27,417 bases of DNA from Dehalococcoidia bacterium UBA2158. GTDB lineage: Bacteria; Chloroflexota; Dehalococcoidia; Lucifugimonadales; UBA3495. Under the pieces are notes generated by a model. It was not told the origin of the DNA. It did no database searches and was given only the letters and a program-made list of their open reading frames with translations. The stretch covers positions 107,431 through 134,847 of the forward strand of contig DCWQ01000003.1 of assembly GCA_002328185.1 (NCBI GenBank), in the 5' to 3' direction. A program made the translations under genes and the position numbers. Positions 24,601 through 27,417 of the stretch are shown here, one piece after another; within the stretch, counting starts at the first letter, position 1; every line of letters begins with the position of its first letter.

Positions 24601-24800
24601 TCGATGTCACCGACCGCATCGTGACCTACTACCAGGGCCCGTCGGAATTCGCCGGCATCATGCAGGGCGCCTTCTCGGATTACATCCGAAATGAGACCCT
24701 AAGCAACGATCTGGTGGACGGCTCGCCGTCCACCGAATCCGCCACCGAGTCCACCAAGATCGAGGGCATGGAAATCACGCTGGCTGTTCATCAGGCGTAG
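21660..24800 (+). CDS. ileS: Isoleucyl-tRNA synthetase (type 2-like)
   Basis: This 1046-aa class Ia synthetase charges tRNA-Ile with isoleucine. The HIGH-type motif appears as GIHH (55-58) in GPPTANGSPGIHH, and KMSKR at 641-645 follows DEKGR. The editing (CP1) domain includes AWTTTPWTLPGNTGL and DDGTGIVHIAPAFGDED. The anticodon-binding region has WYVRRSRRRFWRN, and the C-terminal extension is about 150 residues. GSPGIHH and the long C-terminus fit the type 2 (eukaryote-like) IleS group, known in other bacteria for lower sensitivity to mupirocin; that property is an inference. ATG 21660 has only a weak SD (gagg, 13 bases away). It seems to be monocistronic with its own TATAAT at 21597. Confidence 0.97.
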   Translation: MFKPVSNRVSFPDLDVNVLQQWKEKDVFRRTESERPDAPLFMMYEGPPTANGSPGIHHVLARVFKDVICRYRTMKGYRVPRKGGWDTHGLPVELEVEKELGLKSKRDIEEYGIEEFNKKCRESVFRYVKEWETMTDRIGYWVDMEDPYVTLHNNYIETGWWMLKTLWDKDLLYQTMRGTPHCPRCVTSLSSHEVALGYRENTPDPSVFIKFKVDPAASTDKSDVLEKLGAGNTDVFLLAWTTTPWTLPGNTGLAVDENADYSIVELEGEGGSHRLVLAQALVSVNVTQEHKIVGTVKGSDLVGLGYTPLYHPQEFGSQVRRFVRRPGPGGMVTELEDTTEFAPTTISADFVSLDDGTGIVHIAPAFGDEDLGVGREKELAFVQPVDLQGIITGNYRFAGKFVKSADKEIMEDLTERSLLFHHDIYRHTYPFCWRCDTPLLYYAKSSWYIRTSALKDDLVGGNDIINWYPDYIKDGRFGEWLRNNVDWAISRERYWGTPIPIWRCEECNHTICIGGVDELRGMAGTNGSLNADGLDLHRPYVDNIILDCTAEGCTGKMHRIPEVMDAWFDSGAMPFAQFHYPFENDSIDQDGRFPADYICEAVDQTRGWFYSLHALSTLLKGQPAYKNVICLGLILDEKGRKMSKRVGNVVEPLSVLDEHGADALRWYLFTASHPGEPRRFSGKLVSETLRKVMLTLWNVYSFFIGYAEIDKFDPSQTPADWKPENELDRWVLSELNTLIAQVDGYMDGYEPTNAGRRIQEFIDQLSNWYVRRSRRRFWRNEGDADKLSGYITLHTCLVTVAKLMAPLAPFVAEEMYLNLVCSVDPSAPDSIHLSDYPVADESLVDQPLMAATQLAMKVASMGRAARSKAGLKVRQPLANVLVKIRVSEEREYIDQVRPQVLEELNIKDIQVIEDDAPLVRQVLDEAGDQTETILSVENYSVSMEGGYMVAVDGDLSDALKEEGLAREVVHRIQGMRRSANFDVTDRIVTYYQGPSEFAGIMQGAFSDYIRNETLSNDLVDGSPSTESATESTKIEGMEITLAVHQA

Positions 24801-24813
24801 GACCACCCGTTAT

Positions 24814-24838
24814 CCGTTCGTCCTGAGTCCGTCGAAGG
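24814..24838. repeat. Intergenic GTCGAAGG-type repeat, copy 1
   Basis: The stretch ccgttcgtcctgagtccg followed by tcgaagg begins 13 bases after ileS. A related, shorter copy is gacttgtcgaaggac at 25604-25618. The motif could pair with an inverted copy to form a hairpin, but here only one arm is present. Confidence 0.4.
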
Positions 24839-24887
24839 GTGCGCATAAGTCATACTGATCCTGGAAAACTAACTAGCCCAAAACGGT

Positions 24888-24923
24888 GGTTCGCCAGGTC
24901 TGATTTCATCGAGACTCTCGACT
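24888..24923 (+). repeat. Left arm of an inverted repeat flanking the VOC gene
   Basis: Positions 24907-24922 (catcgagactctcgac) are the exact reverse complement of 25582-25597. With a few mismatches and one gap the match extends over about 36 bases to 24888 (partner end 25616). The two arms enclose the VOC gene and a decayed piece of ileS. Confidence 0.7.
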
Positions 24924-25003
24924 CTTAGTCGGAGTTCACCGTGAGCGGGTTGTGCCGAGCTATTTCCCAAACATAAACACCTTACGCCTACAGGGGGAAA
25001 CCA

Positions 25004-25473
25004 ATGTCCACCAACGTTAACCCCATACACGCGGGCTTCACTCGGTCACACCCTACCTGTGCATCAAAGGCGCATGGGACGTCATAAATTTCTATAAAAA
25101 GGCTTTCGACGCAGAAGAATTGATACGGATTCCCAGTCCAGACGGAACGATCGGCCACGCCGAGATACAGATCGGCGATTCCCGCATCATGCTCTCCGAC
25201 GAGAGCGCGGAGATGGATTTCCAGAGCCCAACTGCGATCGGGGGCACTCCCGTGCACATCTACCTCTACGTGGAAGACGTCGATCGTATCTACGCCCAGG
25301 CACTCGCTGCCGGGGCAAAAAGCTTGATGGCCCTGGAAGACCAGTTTTGGGGCGACCGGACCGGCACCCTGGTCGACCCCTTGGGGCATCGCTGGTACGT
25401 CAGCACCCACAAGGAAGACCTGGCTGAAGAGGAACTGAACGCGCACGTGGCCAAGTTTTCTGAGGGTCCCTAG
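25004..25473 (+). CDS. VOC-family (PhnB/glyoxalase-like) protein with N-terminal frameshift
   Basis: The protein belongs to the vicinal oxygen chelate superfamily, PhnB-like group, which includes glyoxalases and bleomycin-binding proteins; function is unknown. Seen motifs are AWDVINFYKKAFDAEEL, GHAEIQIGDSRIML, VHIYLYVEDVDRIYAQALAAGAK and DQFWGDRTGTLVDPLGHRW, then STHKEDL. The natural start is ATG 25004 after AGGGGGAAA, giving MSTNVNPIHAGF; this frame ends at 25085-25087. The rest is in another frame, entered by loss of one base near 25037-25041. The only intact start is TTG 25120, which removes the first beta strand. It is either a recent pseudogene or a single-base sequence error. It sits between inverted repeats. 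Confidence 0.78.
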
Positions 25474-25488
25474 CGGGCGACTTGCTGG

Positions 25489-25538
25489 GCCACCGATTCC
25501 TCCACATGGAAATTACGCTGGCCGTGCATCAAGTGTGG
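25489..25538 (+). pseudogene. Decayed duplicate of the ileS 3' end
   Basis: The stretch aligns with 24741-24799, the last 20 codons of ileS. It begins GCCACCGATTCCTCCA versus GCCACCGAGTCCACCA, then lacks about 11 bases, and continues with atggaaattacgctggc versus atggaaatcacgctggc. It would still encode MEITLAVHQ. Most differences in the last nine codons are synonymous (I, A, V, Q codons), as if the copy once was translated. The ileS stop TAG is TGG here. Confidence 0.65.
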
Positions 25539-25580
25539 TTCCAAAGCCACTACAACCGCTCATCCTAAGATCTGACCAAG

Positions 25581-25616
25581 GGTCGAGAGTCTCGATGTAA
25601 TCGGACTTGTCGAAGG
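25581..25616 (-). repeat. Right arm of the inverted repeat flanking the VOC gene
   Basis: This is the partner of 24888-24923; the perfect core is 25582-25597 and the imperfect match runs to 25616, where it merges with a gtcgaagg motif also found after ileS at 24831-24838. Confidence 0.7.
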
Positions 25617-25666
25617 ACCTTTCTGCTACAGGCTTGATCTCCCCGAAGTAACGGCCCTCACTCTAA

Positions 25667-25700
25667 CCCTCGTCGTCCTTCCGCGGAAGGACGACGAGGG
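25667..25700. repeat. Perfect 34-base palindrome (REP-like)
   Basis: Both 17-base halves (ccctcgtcgtccttccg and its exact reverse complement) join without a loop spacer. It is preceded by ctctaa and followed by aggggacatc. A decayed relative lies at about 11950-11975. There is no T-run, so it is not an intrinsic terminator. Confidence 0.8.
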
Positions 25701-25776
25701 AGGGGACATCTGAGCAAGGATTTTTCCGTGCTCGTGTTATTATCCAAGCTCGAAACCCACCAGTGGAGGTACTCGT

Positions 25777-26793
25777 ATGCCATTCGGTTTTAATGATTGG
25801 CTGGCTCTGACCGAGGAACCCACCTTGGAGCCGGAGCTCCCCATATGCGACCCACACCATCATTTCTGGGACCTCCGCCCGGGCAGCACCCCCTACCAGC
25901 GGTATCTCCTCCATGAGTTGAACGCCGACATCTACAGCGGCCACAATGTCCGGTCCACCGTTTTCCTTGAGGCCCGGTCCATGTACAACGCAGACGGCCC
26001 GGAAGAACTGCGTCCAGTTGGCGAGGTTGAATTCGTCCAGGGTCTGGCAGCGGCCAGCGCCAGCGGGGTTTACGGCCCAAGCCGGGCGGCGGCGGGCATC
26101 ATCGGCCACGCCGACCTCAAGCTGGGCGACGAGGTGGCGCCGGTCTTGGAAGCGCTACAGGCGGCCAGCCCCAACCGGTTCCGGGGCATACGCCACAACG
26201 TAACATGGAACAGCGACCCCGCATGGGACAACCGGGAGACCGAAGGCATCCTGGCCGCCGCTGATTTCTTAACCGGCGCAAGGGTGTTGAGTCAAAGAGG
26301 CCTGGTACTAGACCTCATGCAGTCCTTCCCTCAATTACCTGAGATCGCCGAATTCGCCAAGGCCGTGCCGGACCTGTCAATCATCGTGAACCACATCGGC
26401 GGCGTGAGCCGGGTCGGTATCTACGCCGGCAAGGACGACGAGATAGTCCCCAATTGGCGAGAGGGCATCTCCGCGGTGGCGGCCTGCCCCAACGTCACCA
26501 TAAAGTTGGGCGGAATGGGTATGCCCCGCTTCGGCTACGGCTGGCACGCCAGAGAAGTGCCCATAGGCTCGGAAGAACTGGCCGAAACCATGGCGCCTTG
26601 GATGAACCACTGTATCGAACAATTCGGCCCGGACCGCTGCATGTTTGAAAGCAACTTCCCGCCGGACAAGGTGTCCTTCTCCTATAACGTCATGTACAAC
26701 GCCTTCAAGAGGCTGTCCAAAGACTACTCAGCGACCGAACGGGCGTCATTATTCCACGACACCGCGGTCAGGGTTTATGGCATAGACGTCTAA
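25777..26793 (+). CDS. COG3618-type amidohydrolase (PDC lactonase-like)
   Basis: This 338-aa TIM-barrel hydrolase belongs to the amidohydrolase-2 family (PF04909, COG3618), which includes L-fuconolactonase and 2-pyrone-4,6-dicarboxylate lactonase. The first-strand motif is DPHHHFWD (25-32), then FRGIRHN (135-141), NHIGG (205-209), and FESNFPPD (290-297) near the end, where the active-site aspartate sits. It likely opens a lactone in sugar-acid or aromatic breakdown; the substrate is not set by the sequence. ATG 25777 has GGAGG seven bases upstream. A cupin remnant and a CoA-transferase remnant follow, so it may be the survivor of a larger catabolic cluster. Confidence 0.9.
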   Translation: MPFGFNDWLALTEEPTLEPELPICDPHHHFWDLRPGSTPYQRYLLHELNADIYSGHNVRSTVFLEARSMYNADGPEELRPVGEVEFVQGLAAASASGVYGPSRAAAGIIGHADLKLGDEVAPVLEALQAASPNRFRGIRHNVTWNSDPAWDNRETEGILAAADFLTGARVLSQRGLVLDLMQSFPQLPEIAEFAKAVPDLSIIVNHIGGVSRVGIYAGKDDEIVPNWREGISAVAACPNVTIKLGGMGMPRFGYGWHAREVPIGSEELAETMAPWMNHCIEQFGPDRCMFESNFPPDKVSFSYNVMYNAFKRLSKDYSATERASLFHDTAVRVYGIDV

Positions 26794-26797
26794 TTTG

Positions 26798-26971
26798 GTA
26801 TCCGAGGACCCAGGCATGGAAATGGTGTGCGGCGGGAAAGACTACACAGTGTCACAAGGCGATGCCATCCTAGTCCCGCCCAACGAACACCACCAGTGAA
26901 TGAACGAGTCTCAGACGCCGGTGATTCAGGTCACTTACAACCCGGTGGCCTCGGAGGCTGCGGAGCACTGA
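26798..26971 (+). pseudogene. C-terminal remnant of a cupin gene
   Basis: Read from 26798, the frame gives VSEDPGMEMVCGGKDYTVSQ and GDAILVPPNEHHQ, then TGA (26897-26899), then MNESQTPVIQVTYNP and a stop at 26969-26971. GDAILVPPNEHH is the second cupin motif, and the interrupted position is usually tryptophan (HHQW), so a TGG-to-TGA change is likely. The first half of the barrel is missing. It begins right after the amidohydrolase stop. Confidence 0.7.
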
Positions 26972-27417
26972 TTAAATGATTGCCCTTTGCTTTTTAAGGA
27001 CTATCACCTCATCCCAGGTGTAGCCCAACTCCAGAAGGGTCGTCTCAGTGTCTTGGCCAAGCTCCGGAGAAGGTAAATCGCGCGCGGATTCAGCGTCGAT
27101 AGGTCCTCGTAACCCAGATTGTAACGCTCTTATCGATTCGGCGTCAGATTAGTGATTACTACATCTGATTCGGCAGCCAGTTTCTGAACGATTTCTTGCC
27201 CGCAGGGTTCTCAAGGTTTACGGCAACGCTGTACTTGCCTCACTTTCAATAGTTCGAACAACTTGTTGATACCGCCGGCATACTGGACGACTCCGAGTTC
27301 GGATACCTCCACGCTTCAGGCGGGGTCGCCAGTCTCCGGGTACTCGATCTTAACGACATCAGCTCCCATATCTGCCATGATCGCAGCGGCCGCAGGCCCA
27401 GCCACCCAGTACCCAGT
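26972..27417 (-). pseudogene. Internally deleted family III CoA-transferase pseudogene
   Basis: On the minus strand, from the window edge, the frame reads VAGPAAAAIMADMGADVVKI and EYPETGDPA before a stop: the N-terminus of a CaiB/BaiF protein. Fragments YSVAVNLENPAGK-like, IVQKLAAESDVVITNLTPNR and YNLGYEDLSTLNPRAIY follow in changing frames. The sequence then jumps to PELGQDTETTLLELGYTWDE and the end IVLKKQRAII with stop at 26974-26972, which is the normal C-terminus. The middle, including the catalytic aspartate region, is gone. The true start lies beyond the window. It is a relative of the intact gene at 768-1958. Confidence 0.8.

Larger units (their letters stand above)
25474..25776. other. 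Intergenic region with repeats and an ileS remnant
   Basis: No protein gene is present. In order it holds a decayed copy of the ileS 3' end (25489-25538), the right arm of the inverted repeat (25581-25616), a 34-base perfect palindrome (25667-25700) and the SD of the amidohydrolase gene (25765-25769). A TATTAT -10-like box is at 25738-25743. Confidence 0.75.

Noticed and set aside
21360..26899. TGA read as tryptophan (recoding)
   Set aside because: TGA replaces an expected tryptophan in two remnants, but TGA is the normal stop of thiP, thiQ, tenA and thiB, so these are nonsense mutations in dead genes.

Overview
This 27.4 kb window looks like a chromosomal segment of an uncultured, aerobic, fairly GC-rich bacterium, most likely a Chloroflexota member of the SAR202/Dehalococcoidia type. 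That placement is an inference from gene content: a family III CoA-transferase plus a decayed relative, an F420-type LLM oxidoreductase, a COG3618 amidohydrolase, an acyl-CoA-dehydrogenase-like monooxygenase and many small cupin, Rid and VOC proteins. TTG starts with good Shine-Dalgarno sequences, TATAAT-type promoters and palindromic intergenic repeats fit as well. No rRNA, tRNA, CRISPR array or intact transposase was seen.

Layout. 1-767: no confident gene, one long hairpin and one strong plus-strand terminator. 768-4225: CoA-transferase (-), ribokinase (+), a six-TM membrane protein (-) and a zinc-ribbon NUDIX hydrolase (+). 4356-6154: a minus-strand operon (SDR dehydrogenase, cupin, Rid-like protein) ending in an intrinsic terminator. 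6251-9005: a small membrane protein (-), then a six-Asp-box beta-propeller and a flavin monooxygenase-like protein (+). 9051-13268: a small protein with an internal repeat, a LuxR-type remnant, an F420-type oxidoreductase, an unrecognised 194-aa protein and an HMG-CoA-lyase-like enzyme; all but the remnant are on the minus strand, and two have clear terminators.

13777-20443 is the centrepiece. A near-consensus promoter (TTGACA, 18 bp, TATAAT) is followed by a TPP riboswitch aptamer, an intrinsic terminator that can serve as its expression platform, and then thiB, thiP, thiQ, a GYD-domain protein, a TenA of the E type, thiD and a small aspartic-protease-fold protein lacking its DTG motif. Together these describe TPP-repressed uptake of thiamine or its pyrimidine moiety, hydrolytic salvage and phosphorylation. 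No thiC, thiE or thiG is present in the window.

20465-27417: a broken FAD monooxygenase pseudogene, a large type-2-like ileS, a VOC protein with an N-terminal frameshift, a COG3618 amidohydrolase, a cupin remnant and an internally deleted CoA-transferase pseudogene. The VOC gene sits between imperfect inverted repeats, and a decayed copy of the last codons of ileS lies just behind it. This end of the window is rearranged and full of gene remnants, whereas the thiamine operon is compact and intact.
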